21,994 nt of DNA from the NCBI GenBank assembly GCA_002293065.1, contig DBCN01000108.1, forward strand, positions 1 through 21,994, read 5' to 3'. This DNA comes from Opitutia bacterium UBA957 (lineage in GTDB: Bacteria; Verrucomicrobiota; Verrucomicrobiia; Opitutales; UBA953). Under the pieces are notes generated by a model. It did not search any database. It was not told the origin of the DNA and saw only the letters and a program-made list of their open reading frames with translations. The position numbers and the translations under genes were made by a program. Every line of letters starts with the position of its first letter. Position 1 is the stretch's first letter. Of this stretch, positions 1 through 6,982 are shown piece by piece.

Positions 1-960
1 CAGGCTGCCCCGCCCCAGCGGCGGCGACCAGCTGGCCAATGCCGCCCGCAAGGCATCGGCAGTGAGACCCACTTCCCGGGCCGCGACGACCGCCAACGCG
101 GCGTTGCGGGCCAAGCCATCGGAGACCGACCCCAACGGGAAGACTTCACCGTCGAGGCTCAAAGTCCGGCGGCCTTCCGACAGGCCGAGCACGGCTTCGA
201 CCAAGCGCGCCGGTCGGACGGACGGATGGGCTTCGCCGGCGAAACGGACGGCGAGGCAACGGTCCGCCAACGCCGCGAACTCGGGCCAGGCCAACAACGA
301 GGCCGGCAAAACCGCGCGGCCACCCGCCGCGAGCGCTTCCACCAACGTCGCCTTCTCCCGCGCGACCGCCGCGAGCGAACCGACGCCTTCCAAGTGAACC
401 GGGGCGACGGCGGTGACGATGGCGACATCCGGTCGGATGACCGCGGCGCTGATGCCGAGTTCACCCGGCACGCTCATGCCGGCTTCGATGACCGCAAAGC
501 GATGCCGGTCGGAGCGCAACCGCAAGAGCATCAACGGTACGCCCAAAAGGTTGTTCAGGTTGGCCTCGGTGATGAAGGCGGTCGGGCCCAACAGCGCCCC
601 CAGCAGATCCTTGGTCGAGGTCTTGCCGACGCTCCCCGTGACGCCGATGACCGGCCCGGGGAAACGCTGCCGCCAAGCCGCGGCGATGCGCCGCAAACCC
701 GTCTGCGGATCGGCGACCACCAGCTGCGGGAGCGGATCCGCCACCGGATGCGCCACCACGGCGCAGGCCGCGCCTTGGGCGCGCGCGTCGCTCAAGAAAT
801 CATGGCCATCGCGGCGCGCCGTCTTCAGGGCCACGAACGCATCGCCGGTCCGCAAGGCGCGCGTGTCCGTCCCGAAGCCGGTGACGGCGGCCACCGGCGA
901 GGTCGTCCAGGTCCCCTGGGCCCACGCGGCGAGATCCGTCGGCGCAAAGGAAGTGGTCAT
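1..960 (-). CDS. murF: UDP-N-acetylmuramoyl-tripeptide--D-alanyl-D-alanine ligase MurF (3' end missing)
   Basis: Cytoplasmic Mur ligase that adds D-Ala-D-Ala to the UDP-MurNAc tripeptide, the last soluble step of peptidoglycan precursor synthesis. The open frame gives 320 residues and runs off the left edge, so roughly the last quarter is missing. Visible family marks are the ATP loop GVTGSVGKTSTKD at residues 106-118, the MurF-type NLNNLLGVPL at 135-144, AVIEAGMSVPGEL at 156-168, VTAVAPVHLEGVGS at 182-195, and a lysine at about 203 (REKATLVE) in the position of the carbamylated lysine. The ATG at 960 overlaps the murE stop as ATGA, and GGAGGGG lies about 9 bases upstream, one of few recognisable ribosome sites here. 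The neighbourhood (murE directly upstream) agrees with the call. The product is certain; only the C-terminal domain cannot be judged. Confidence 0.96.
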   Translation of the reverse strand, partial: MTTSFAPTDLAAWAQGTWTTSPVAAVTGFGTDTRALRTGDAFVALKTARRDGHDFLSDARAQGAACAVVAHPVADPLPQLVVADPQTGLRRIAAAWRQRFPGPVIGVTGSVGKTSTKDLLGALLGPTAFITEANLNNLLGVPLMLLRLRSDRHRFAVIEAGMSVPGELGISAAVIRPDVAIVTAVAPVHLEGVGSLAAVAREKATLVEALAAGGRAVLPASLLAWPEFAALADRCLAVRFAGEAHPSVRPARLVEAVLGLSEGRRTLSLDGEVFPLGSVSDGLARNAALAVVAAREVGLTADALRAALASWSPPLGRGSL

Positions 961-2480
961 GCGGCGGGGCCCCTCCGCAGCTGCAACAATTCACGGACCA
1001 CTTGACGGTCGTCGAAGGGCACCACCGTGTCGGCGAATTCTTGGGTCGATTCGTGGCCCTTGCCCGTGACGACCACGCAATCGCCGGGCTGCGCCGCGGC
1101 GAGCGCGCGCCCGATGGCTTCGCGCCGATCCGCCACGAACTCCACGGTGGGCAAAGGCCCCAGGCCATTCCGCATGTCCGCGAAGATGGCCTCGATGCTT
1201 TCCTTCCGCGGGTTATCGGAGGTCGCCCACGCGAGGTGGGCGAGTTCGGCGACGGCTTGCGTCATCGCGGGACGCTTGCCGCGGTCGCGGTTGCCGCCGC
1301 AACCGAAGACGCAGAGGACGCGCCCCGGCGTGATGGCGCGGAGCATGCGGAGCGCATTGCGCAAGGCGTCGTCCGTATGCGCATAGTCGACGAAGACCGG
1401 GAAAGCTTGCCCGGCCTCGACGCGCTCCATGCGCCCGGCTACGCCCGGGAAGGAGGCCACCGCGGCCACCAACGACAACGGGTCGCGGCCCAAGGCCGCC
1501 GCCAAGGCCAAGGCGCACAGCACGTTGGAGACGTTGTAGTCGCCCGGGAGCGGCGAAGAGAAACGGGCCGAACGTCCCTGCCAGCCGACGGTGAATTCGG
1601 TGCCCGCGAGCGTATACCGGATGTCGGTCGCCCGCAGATCGGCGCCGGCGGACAGGCCGAAAGCCAGCACGGACCCGCGGCGCCGGGCAGCCTCGGCGAG
1701 GACCAGGCCGGCGGGGTCATCGACGTTGAAGACGCTCACCCCCGGGACGGAACCGTTGCGACCATCGAAGAGGACCGTCTTGGCGTCCAGATAGGTGGCG
1801 AGGTCACCATGGTAGTCGACGTGGTCGCGCGTGAGGTTCGTGAAGCCGGCGGCGGCGAAATGGAAACCATGCACGCGATCCTGGTGGAGCGCATGCGAAC
1901 TCACCTCGAGACAGGCTCCGGCGCACTCGGCGTCGACCATCTGGCGGAAGAAGGCCGCGAGGTCCGCCGATTCCGGCGTCGTCTTATAAGAAGGAATCGA
2001 ACGGCGGCCGAGGTGGTAACGGACCGTGCCGACCAAACCCCACTGGCTGCCATCCGCTTGGAGCAGGTGACGCAGCAGCGTCGTGACGGTCGTCTTGCCG
2101 TTGGTCCCCGTCACCCCAACCAGCTGGAGCGCGGCTTCCGGATGACCCTGGAAACGGCGGGCCACTTCGGCGAGGACCTTCCGCGGATCGGCGACTTGCG
2201 CGGCCGCGACCGCCGGCAAGCCGGTGACGGGCCGAGCCGAAATGACCGCCGCCGCCCCGCGGGCGATGACGTCATCGAGGTATTCGTGTCCGTCCGAGCG
2301 CAGCCCGGGCAAGGCGAAGAACAACGACCCCGGCAGGATCCGGCGGCTGTCGGTCACGAGCCCGGTGATCTTCGCCGTCCAATCGCCCGCGCGACACAGG
2401 ACCGGGAGGCCCTGGAGCAAGGTCTGGAAAGAGGGGCGATCCATCGGCGCGAAGTGGGTCTGGCGAGGCGCGAGGTTCAT
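957..2480 (-). CDS. murE: UDP-MurNAc-L-alanyl-D-glutamate--2,6-diaminopimelate ligase MurE
   Basis: Cytoplasmic ligase that adds the third amino acid of the peptidoglycan stem peptide. The 507-residue product has the family's usual length. The ATP loop GVTGTNGKTTVTT is at residues 122-134, the TTPES substrate loop at 167-171, a lysine in the carbamylated position at 234 (YLDAKTVLFDG), FVDYAHTDDAL at 363-373, and CGGNRDRGKRP at 394-404. DNPR at 422-425 is the motif that in this family reads meso-diaminopimelate rather than L-lysine, so the wall is inferred to be of DAP type. The ATG at 2480 overlaps the ftsI stop (ATGA), and its own stop overlaps the murF start in the same way, implying translational coupling. 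No clear Shine-Dalgarno site precedes it. Confidence 0.97.
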   Translation of the reverse strand: MNLAPRQTHFAPMDRPSFQTLLQGLPVLCRAGDWTAKITGLVTDSRRILPGSLFFALPGLRSDGHEYLDDVIARGAAAVISARPVTGLPAVAAAQVADPRKVLAEVARRFQGHPEAALQLVGVTGTNGKTTVTTLLRHLLQADGSQWGLVGTVRYHLGRRSIPSYKTTPESADLAAFFRQMVDAECAGACLEVSSHALHQDRVHGFHFAAAGFTNLTRDHVDYHGDLATYLDAKTVLFDGRNGSVPGVSVFNVDDPAGLVLAEAARRRGSVLAFGLSAGADLRATDIRYTLAGTEFTVGWQGRSARFSSPLPGDYNVSNVLCALALAAALGRDPLSLVAAVASFPGVAGRMERVEAGQAFPVFVDYAHTDDALRNALRMLRAITPGRVLCVFGCGGNRDRGKRPAMTQAVAELAHLAWATSDNPRKESIEAIFADMRNGLGPLPTVEFVADRREAIGRALAAAQPGDCVVVTGKGHESTQEFADTVVPFDDRQVVRELLQLRRGPAA

Positions 2481-4285
2481 CGGCCGTCCGGATTGAGGTT
2501 GCCCGCGGCGGTCGCGACGACGCCGGCGTTAGCCTTCGGGATGTTGAGCCACTTGATGCATTCCAGGGCGACTTCGCGGAAAATCGGGGCCGACACCTTG
2601 CCGCCGTAGGCCACGCCTTCGCCATGCGGCTCGTCGATGATGACCGTGATCGCCAGCTTCGGGTCGTTGACCGGGAAGAAGCCCGAGAACGAGGCGACGT
2701 GATGCGCGTTGGAATACTTGCCGTTGATGATCTTCTGCGTCGTGCCCGTCTTGCCGGCGACTTCATAGTCAGGAATGTCCGCGATGGGGGCGGTGCCGCC
2801 CTTGCCGCAGACGGCGCGGAGCAACGTCGCCATGGAGGCGGCGGTGCTCGCGGTGATGGCGCGGCCCTTCGAGCGCGGCGGATAGTTCAGCACGACCTGC
2901 TTCGTCTTGGGATCGTCGATGCGGAGGACCAACTGCGGCTGCATCAGCAACCCGTCCGCGGCGACGACCGACATCGCGTAGTGCATCTGCATGGCGGTCA
3001 CGCTCACCGAGTGCCCCATCGGCACGCGGGAGACCGTCAGGCCATCCCAGCGGGCGGGCGGAATGAGCATGCCGCTCGTCTCGGCGCCCGTCAGCAGCCC
3101 CGTGTTCGCGCCGAAGCCGAAGGAACGGATCAGCTTGTCGAAACGCTCCTCACCGAGGCGCTCCGCGTAAAGCATGCCGATCTGCACCGTCCCGCGGTTG
3201 GAGGATTCGCGGACGATTTGCCGGACATCGACGGCGCCGAGGGCGTGCGAATCCGCGGGCAAGGAAACCATCCGGCCTTTGTACGGCACGGACGCTAGCC
3301 CGCAGTCGTAGACCGAATTGGGGGTGATGAGGCGCTCTTCCAGCGCACCCGAAACCGAGACGATCTTGAAGACCGACCCCGGTTCATAGATATCGGACAC
3401 CGCACGGTTGCGCTGGCTATCCATCGGCGCCAGCTTCGGGTCGAAGAACTTGTTCAGGTCGAAGGTGGGCCAATTGGCCAAGCCGAGGATACGGCCGGTC
3501 TTCGGTTCGGTGACGATGATGATGCCCGACTTCGGGGTATATTGTTGGGCGGCCTTCTCCAAGGCGACCTCGCAGGCGTTCTGCACCAGGCTGTTGATCG
3601 TGAGGACGACGGTGCTGCCGTCGATGGGCGCGACTTCCCGCAGACGATTGCTGGCGATTTCGCGGCGGCGGCCATCCCGCTCGGATTCGATCCAACCCTT
3701 CTGCCCCTGCAGGAAGCCATCCAGCGACTTCTCGATGCCGACCGACGGCACCATCTCCTTGTTGACGTACCCGACGACGTGCGCGGCCAACTGCCCTTTC
3801 GGGTAGTTCCGGCGATACTTGAGTTCGGCCCGGACGGCCTTGAGCTTCAGTTCCTGGACCTTTTTCATGGTCGCCTCATCGCATTCCCGCGCGAGGACGA
3901 CCCAGCGGACCCGACGTTCGACGCCTTCGTCATCGACGCGCGGCGGCGGATTGAAGGCGGCCTTGATGGTGGCCAAGGGCAGACGCAGGACGGCCGCCAC
4001 CTCGGCCGCCCGTTTATGGTCGTCCTTGTGGAGTGACTCCGGGTCGACGCCGATGTCCCACACATCCTCGGACACGGCGAGCAGGTTATCCTGCGAGTCC
4101 CTGATCTCCCCCCGGCGACAAGCCTGCTCCTGGAAGACATAGCGCCGCTGGAGCGCCTCCGCCCGCAAGCTCGGGGCGTCGATCCAATGGAGCCAAACCA
4201 GGCGACCAACGACAATGAGGAAACAAGCGGACACGACCCAGGCGAGCGAACGGAAGCGCGGTCGCCTGGCGTGCGGAAGGGTCAT
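2477..4285 (-). CDS. ftsI: Septal peptidoglycan transpeptidase FtsI (PBP3-like)
   Basis: Class B penicillin-binding protein that crosslinks septal peptidoglycan during division. It has 602 residues: a short cytoplasmic tail, one membrane anchor at about 13-32, a PBP dimerisation domain at about 55-210 (ending in ESERDGRRREI), and a transpeptidase domain from about 225. The three catalytic motifs are intact: SVFK with the nucleophile S304 and K307, SSN at 361-363, and KTG at 512-514. No C-terminal PASTA repeat is present; the tail after 580 is short and Ala/Asn-rich. It lies between ftsL and murE with ATGA overlaps at both ends. GGGAGG sits about 12 bases before the ATG, rather far for a strong ribosome site. 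Position in the dcw cluster favours FtsI over the elongation-specific PBP2. Confidence 0.95.
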   Translation of the reverse strand: MTLPHARRPRFRSLAWVVSACFLIVVGRLVWLHWIDAPSLRAEALQRRYVFQEQACRRGEIRDSQDNLLAVSEDVWDIGVDPESLHKDDHKRAAEVAAVLRLPLATIKAAFNPPPRVDDEGVERRVRWVVLARECDEATMKKVQELKLKAVRAELKYRRNYPKGQLAAHVVGYVNKEMVPSVGIEKSLDGFLQGQKGWIESERDGRRREIASNRLREVAPIDGSTVVLTINSLVQNACEVALEKAAQQYTPKSGIIIVTEPKTGRILGLANWPTFDLNKFFDPKLAPMDSQRNRAVSDIYEPGSVFKIVSVSGALEERLITPNSVYDCGLASVPYKGRMVSLPADSHALGAVDVRQIVRESSNRGTVQIGMLYAERLGEERFDKLIRSFGFGANTGLLTGAETSGMLIPPARWDGLTVSRVPMGHSVSVTAMQMHYAMSVVAADGLLMQPQLVLRIDDPKTKQVVLNYPPRSKGRAITASTAASMATLLRAVCGKGGTAPIADIPDYEVAGKTGTTQKIINGKYSNAHHVASFSGFFPVNDPKLAITVIIDEPHGEGVAYGGKVSAPIFREVALECIKWLNIPKANAGVVATAAGNLNPDGR

Positions 4286-4668
4286 CGCGAGCCGTTTCCT
4301 CCCTGCCCCGCCGTCGGACGGAACGCGATGTTGAGAGCCGTCACGCGTGGGCTCGCAGTATTCTTGAGAGGGACCACGGCGGTGACCGTGGGAGCAAGGC
4401 GGAGGAAGGTGACCTGTTCGGGCGCCGGGGGCTTGAGGTCTTCGCCAGCGATCTGCTTGAGTTGCAGGCTATCCTGCGTCTGGTCGCGGGCGCGCTTCAA
4501 GGCGTCCAGTTCCTTCTTGGATTCGGTGATGCTGCGCTCCAGGCGTTGGATGCGGGCGCCGACATCATCGCTGCGCAGGCGCAGCTTCATGATATGGATC
4601 GCCCCAACGGCGGCGGCGGCGAAGCTGGCGGCGAGCAAGGTACCGATCAGAAAGCGCCGGGAGTTCAT
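4282..4668 (-). CDS. ftsL: FtsL-like septum protein (single membrane span plus coiled coil)
   Basis: A 128-residue bitopic protein. A short basic start (MNSRRF) is followed by a hydrophobic span at about 6-27, then a heptad-like charged helix at about 35-75 (RIQRLERSITESKKELDALKRA) and a Pro/Thr-rich extracytoplasmic tail. FtsL sequences diverge so fast that the call rests on architecture and place: between rsmH and ftsI, exactly where ftsL sits in other dcw clusters. FtsL would pair with a FtsB-like partner to activate FtsW-FtsI at the septum; that role is inferred from the family. The tail is longer than a minimal FtsL. It overlaps rsmH and ftsI by ATGA at both ends and lacks a visible Shine-Dalgarno site, so it is probably translated by re-initiation. 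Confidence 0.8.
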   Translation of the reverse strand: MNSRRFLIGTLLAASFAAAAVGAIHIMKLRLRSDDVGARIQRLERSITESKKELDALKRARDQTQDSLQLKQIAGEDLKPPAPEQVTFLRLAPTVTAVVPLKNTASPRVTALNIAFRPTAGQGGNGSR

Positions 4669-5582
4669 GCGTCGGTGCGGCGCAGGGCGCGGAGGCGAGC
4701 CGAACGGCTGCGCGGGTTGCGGTGTTGCTCCTCGTCGGAAGGCTGGACGGCCTTGCGGGTGAGAAGCGTGGCGTGGCTGATGCGCTCGTCTTGGAGGCGG
4801 TTGTCGTCGCGGTCGACGGGGCGACCGGCGACCTCGTTCATGTAGCGCTTGACCATCCGGTCCTCCAGGGAGTGGAAAGAGATGACGGCCAAGACGCCGC
4901 CCTGTTCGAGCTTGGCGAAGGCCTTCGGCAAGGCGGTGGCGAGGGCGCCGAGCTCATCATTGATGGCGATCCGGACGCCTTGGAAGGTCTTGGTCGCCGG
5001 GTGCGGCCCGCGGGGACCGGGGGGCGGCGGGGCGGCTTCGGCCACCAGTTCGGCGAATGATGCCGTGCGCGCCAGACGACCCGACCCACGGGCGGCCTCG
5101 ATGGCGTTGACGATCCGGTACCAGCGCGGCTCCTCCCCGAAATCGCGGACCGCCTGCTCCAATTCACGGCGATCGGCGCCTTCGAGGAACTCGGCCGCGG
5201 TCCGGCCCCGGCGCGTATCCATGCGCATGTCGTTCGGGGCGTCGAAGCGGAAGGAGAAACCGCGTCCAGCGTCGTCCAGCTGATGCGAGGACACCCCAAT
5301 GTCCATCAACACTCCAGCAAAACGACCCTGGACGCGGTCAAGGTCACGGAAATTTTCGGCGTGGAACCGCAGGCGGGAGCCGTACTTGGCCAACAAGGGC
5401 GCGGCGCGTTCGCCCGCCTGTGGATCGCGGTCGAGCGCATCGACGGTGGCGCCCGGCGCGCGGTCCAGCAAGGCGGCCGTATGGCCGCCGCCGCCGAACG
5501 TGCAATCCATGTAGGCACGGCCGTCCTGCGGGGCGAGGAGCGCGAGGCACTCCTCCAGCAGGACGGGGACGTGGTTGGTCAT
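4665..5582 (-). CDS. rsmH: 16S rRNA (cytosine1402-N4)-methyltransferase RsmH (MraW)
   Basis: S-adenosylmethionine-dependent enzyme that methylates C1402 in the ribosomal P site; it is the conserved second gene of the dcw cluster. The 305-residue product shows the SAM motif DCTFGGGGHT at residues 26-35, LMDIGVSSHQLDD near 92-104, a family-typical RGFSFR..DMRMD stretch after it, SFHSLEDR at 235-242, and the C-terminal NPRSRSARLR at 289-298. The ATG at 5582 is the natural start (MTNHVPVLLEE). The upstream 55-base gap from mraZ contains a perfect DnaA-box match but no Shine-Dalgarno site. The stop overlaps the ftsL start. Loss of function is usually mild in other bacteria, so its presence here mostly marks the operon. 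Confidence 0.97.
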   Translation of the reverse strand: MTNHVPVLLEECLALLAPQDGRAYMDCTFGGGGHTAALLDRAPGATVDALDRDPQAGERAAPLLAKYGSRLRFHAENFRDLDRVQGRFAGVLMDIGVSSHQLDDAGRGFSFRFDAPNDMRMDTRRGRTAAEFLEGADRRELEQAVRDFGEEPRWYRIVNAIEAARGSGRLARTASFAELVAEAAPPPPGPRGPHPATKTFQGVRIAINDELGALATALPKAFAKLEQGGVLAVISFHSLEDRMVKRYMNEVAGRPVDRDDNRLQDERISHATLLTRKAVQPSDEEQHRNPRSRSARLRALRRTDA

Positions 5583-5593
5583 GGCGGCGGGGC

Positions 5594-5602
5594 TGTGAAT
5601 AA
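5594..5602 (-). promoter_or_regulatory. Perfect DnaA box TTATTCACA between mraZ and rsmH
   Basis: Read on the minus strand, positions 5602-5594 spell TTATTCACA, a perfect fit to TTATNCACA. It lies in the 55-base gap between mraZ and rsmH, 12 bases before the rsmH ATG. By eye it is the only other full consensus match in the window besides the one at 6172-6180. Binding here could interfere with or initiate transcription of rsmH onward. Confidence 0.5.
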
Positions 5603-5637
5603 CGTGTGAGTTGTGTAAGTAACTTCTGGATACCAGT

Positions 5638-6096
5638 TCAGAGCCCGAGCGCCCCGAGGGCCCGCAGGATGGTCTGGGTGTGCGCGGACGCGCGGTCGAT
5701 GGCCGGCGGGTTCTTCGAGATGATCTGGAAGGTGGTGAAGCCGCCCTTGAAGACGACGTCGCGACCGAGCTGCGCTTCCTTGACGACGTGCTCGTTGAGC
5801 GTGATGCGGCCGGCCTTGTCGCAGGCGACCTGGATGCTGTTCGACGCGAGCAGGCTCAGCGCGTCCATCTTATCCGGATCGCTGACCGTGACCTGCTGGG
5901 CCGCGTCCGAAATGCGTTTCACCATCAAGGGCGGGAAGACGACGATCGCGCCGAGCGCCGGGTGGTACATCGCGAGAAAACCCGACTCCACCGCGCTCTC
6001 GAAACGCCAGGCCGCCGGAATCGTGACACGATTCTTCTCATCCAATTTTCCGTGATGGATGCCGGTGAAGAGACTGGAGGTGGAACCAATAGACAT
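5638..6096 (-). CDS. mraZ: Transcriptional regulator MraZ
   Basis: First gene of the dcw cluster and its own DNA-binding regulator in bacteria where it has been studied. From the ATG at 6096 it has 152 residues with two swapped-hairpin AbrB-like domains. The DXXXR signatures appear twice: DEKNR at 19-23 (in LDEKNRVTIPAAWR) and DKAGR at 93-97 (in CDKAGRITLNEHV). The frame remains open upstream to a TTG at 6153, but that extension translates the operator repeats and is unlikely. An in-frame ATG at 6114 is preceded by GGGTGAA and cannot be excluded as the true start; it would add six residues before MSIGSTSS. MraZ rings bind arrays of TGGG-type repeats, and such an array lies just upstream. Confidence 0.93.
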   Translation of the reverse strand: MSIGSTSSLFTGIHHGKLDEKNRVTIPAAWRFESAVESGFLAMYHPALGAIVVFPPLMVKRISDAAQQVTVSDPDKMDALSLLASNSIQVACDKAGRITLNEHVVKEAQLGRDVVFKGGFTTFQIISKNPPAIDRASAHTQTILRALGALGL

Positions 6097-6100
6097 GGGC

Positions 6101-6116
6101 TGGGGGAGTACCCCCA
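6101..6116 (-). promoter_or_regulatory. Short hairpin in the mraZ leader
   Basis: TGGGGGAGTACCCCCA forms a 6-base-pair inverted repeat with a 4-base loop, ending 4 bases before the mraZ ATG at 6096. In the transcript it would sit where a ribosome site is expected, and it shares bases with the last MraZ repeat. It could tune translation of mraZ, or simply be half of the G-rich operator. A role is inference only. Confidence 0.45.
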
Positions 6117-6146
6117 TTTCACCCACTTTTCCCCACTCTCCCCCAC
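6113..6146 (-). promoter_or_regulatory. MraZ operator: four TGGG repeats at 9-10 base spacing
   Basis: On the minus strand GTGGG occurs at 6146-6142, 6136-6132 and 6126-6122, exactly 10 bases apart, followed by ATGGG at 6117-6113 after 9 bases. One turn of the helix between repeats matches the TGGG-type direct repeats bound by MraZ upstream of mraZ in Escherichia coli. A further isolated ATGGGG lies at 6166-6161, about two turns upstream. The array lies directly before the mraZ start, so binding should repress the operon by blocking the promoter or early elongation. Repeat pattern seen; function from family knowledge. Confidence 0.85.
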
Positions 6147-6171
6147 TCGTCAAGAAATATGCCCCATTTTG

Positions 6172-6180
6172 TTATCCACA
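6172..6180 (+). promoter_or_regulatory. Perfect DnaA box TTATCCACA upstream of mraZ
   Basis: The nonamer TTATCCACA equals the strongest Escherichia coli DnaA box. It lies 26 bases upstream of the first MraZ repeat in the control region of the dcw operon. Matches with one difference follow on the same strand at 6281-6289 (TTATGCCCA) and 6367-6375 (CTATTCACA). DnaA is known to bind ahead of the mraZ-ftsL operon of Bacillus subtilis, so a regulatory role is plausible. Confidence 0.6.
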
Positions 6181-6307
6181 CGCGCGATCTGGCCGCCCGG
6201 ACCTCTTTAATGACTGAATTCAGCCTATAAAATACTTAAAGCACTGTAGCCTAACAGTTTATGTGAAAAAACTGCCTACTTTATGCCCACGGCGCCCCCC
6301 GCCCCCT

Positions 6308-6334
6308 CCGGCCGGCGCGATCACCGCGGGCCGG
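6308..6334 (+). promoter_or_regulatory. G+C-rich hairpin in the lipoprotein gene leader
   Basis: CCGGCC (6308-6313) pairs with GGCCGG (6329-6334), and inside it CGCG (6316-6319) pairs with CGCG (6325-6328) around the loop ATCAC, with a two-base bulge. It would be a stable stem in a rightward transcript begun in the AT-rich island, or a leftward one toward mraZ. No T-run follows immediately, so it is not a standard terminator. Confidence 0.4.
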
Positions 6335-6469
6335 CGGCCCACCCTGGCCGATGGCTTTTGTATTTACTATTCACATACATTTCACGGGGCCAGGCCCTCG
6401 GAAGGCCTCGAAATCGGTTGCCAACCAGCGGCCACTGTGCTTCGTTGTGCCTACCGCATCCCACCTCTC

Positions 6470-6898
6470 ATGAAGCACGCCGTTCCCTTCGCCCTCCTCG
6501 CCGCCACGCTCGCCTTCACCGGCTGCAACACCTACGTCGGCGTCGACAATCCCGACCAGCCCAGCTCGACGTACTCCAACGCGACCGGCTCCTTGGTCAC
6601 CCGCTACAAGGCTTCGACCGAAGCGGTCTTCAACGCCGTCAAGCGGGCCGTCGACTCCCAGAGCGACACCATGAAGCGCATGGGCGAGTCCGACAAGCGC
6701 GTGAACAACGAACTCCAGGAAGTGACCGTGTTCGCCCGCGCCATCGGCGACCTCGAAATCAAGATCGATGTCGAAAAGGTCGAAGACCCGGTGACCAAGG
6801 AGGTCTTCACCCAGGTGACCGTCAAATACGGCTTCTTCGGCAATTGCGAACAGAGCCAGCAGATCGTCTCCCGCATCACGCAGAACCTCCGCCGCTAA
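6470..6898 (+). CDS. Small lipoprotein, DUF3568-like
   Basis: A 142-residue protein with a lipoprotein signal: basic start, hydrophobic stretch FALLAATLAFTG and the lipid-bearing C19. The mature part is a mixed helix/strand domain; YSNATGSLVTRYKASTEAVFNAVKRAV at about 36-62 resembles the start of DUF3568 proteins, small lipoproteins of unknown function, and the later half (EIKIDVEKV...TQVTVKYGFFGN) looks like strands. The frame is open back to 6263, but the first 69 residues are low-complexity with no signal, so the ATG at 6470 is chosen. A pyrimidine-rich tract (CCCACCTCTC) rather than a Shine-Dalgarno site precedes it. It is monocistronic: a strong terminator follows. Family assignment is from memory and moderate; lipoprotein status is firmer. 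Confidence 0.75.
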   Translation: MKHAVPFALLAATLAFTGCNTYVGVDNPDQPSSTYSNATGSLVTRYKASTEAVFNAVKRAVDSQSDTMKRMGESDKRVNNELQEVTVFARAIGDLEIKIDVEKVEDPVTKEVFTQVTVKYGFFGNCEQSQQIVSRITQNLRR

Positions 6899-6921
6899 GC
6901 GCGTCGGGCGGAACCGCCATC

Positions 6922-6962
6922 GGACGCCGCCTGGCCTTTCGGCTCGGCGGCGTTCTTTTTTT
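6922..6962 (+). terminator. Rho-independent terminator after the lipoprotein gene
   Basis: ACGCCGCC (6924-6931) pairs perfectly with GGCGGCGT (6946-6953), with a possible inner GCC/GGC pairing, and T7 follows at 6956-6962. It separates the lipoprotein gene from aroC, whose ATG begins only 21 bases after the T-run, so any aroC promoter must overlap the terminator or lie upstream of it. Confidence 0.88.
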
Positions 6963-6982
6963 ACACCAGCATTTACCAAGAC

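Larger units (their letters stand above)
6097..6469. other. Divergent intergenic control region (373 bases)
   Basis: The only gene-free stretch above 300 bases. Left to right it holds the mraZ leader hairpin, MraZ repeats, a DnaA box, an AT-rich island at about 6205-6285 in otherwise G+C-rich DNA, then a very G+C-rich block (6286-6345) with a hairpin, and a shorter AT-rich tract at 6355-6380. It must contain promoters for mraZ (leftward) and the lipoprotein gene (rightward). I do not see a convincing -35/-10 pair for either; TTGACG at 6153-6148 (minus strand) is a weak candidate -35. Small palindromes are CTGAATTCAG at 6214-6223 and CAGTTT...AAACTG at 6255-6274. Confidence 0.7.

Noticed and set aside
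1002..2609. A 535-codon plus-strand frame, and similar long antisense frames at 6371-8035, 7312-8847 and 11387-12949
   Set aside because: Each lies opposite confidently identified genes (murE; aroC and the P-loop gene; the HtrA pair) and has Arg/Gly/Asp-rich composition typical of shadow frames.
6097..6153. N-terminal extension of MraZ from a TTG at 6153
   Set aside because: The extra residues are a translation of the operator repeats (GEWGKVGEMG), and the conserved MraZ domain begins well after 6096.
6214..6223. Palindrome CTGAATTCAG
   Set aside because: A single 10-base palindrome in AT-rich intergenic DNA, with no second copy or known regulator match, is too weak to call an operator.
6097..6469. 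A possible replication origin: AT-rich island, DnaA boxes and divergent genes
   Set aside because: No dnaA, dnaN, gyrB, rpmH or gidA gene is nearby, there is only one perfect box inside the gap, and a divergent promoter region explains the layout. Regulation by DnaA is the simpler reading.
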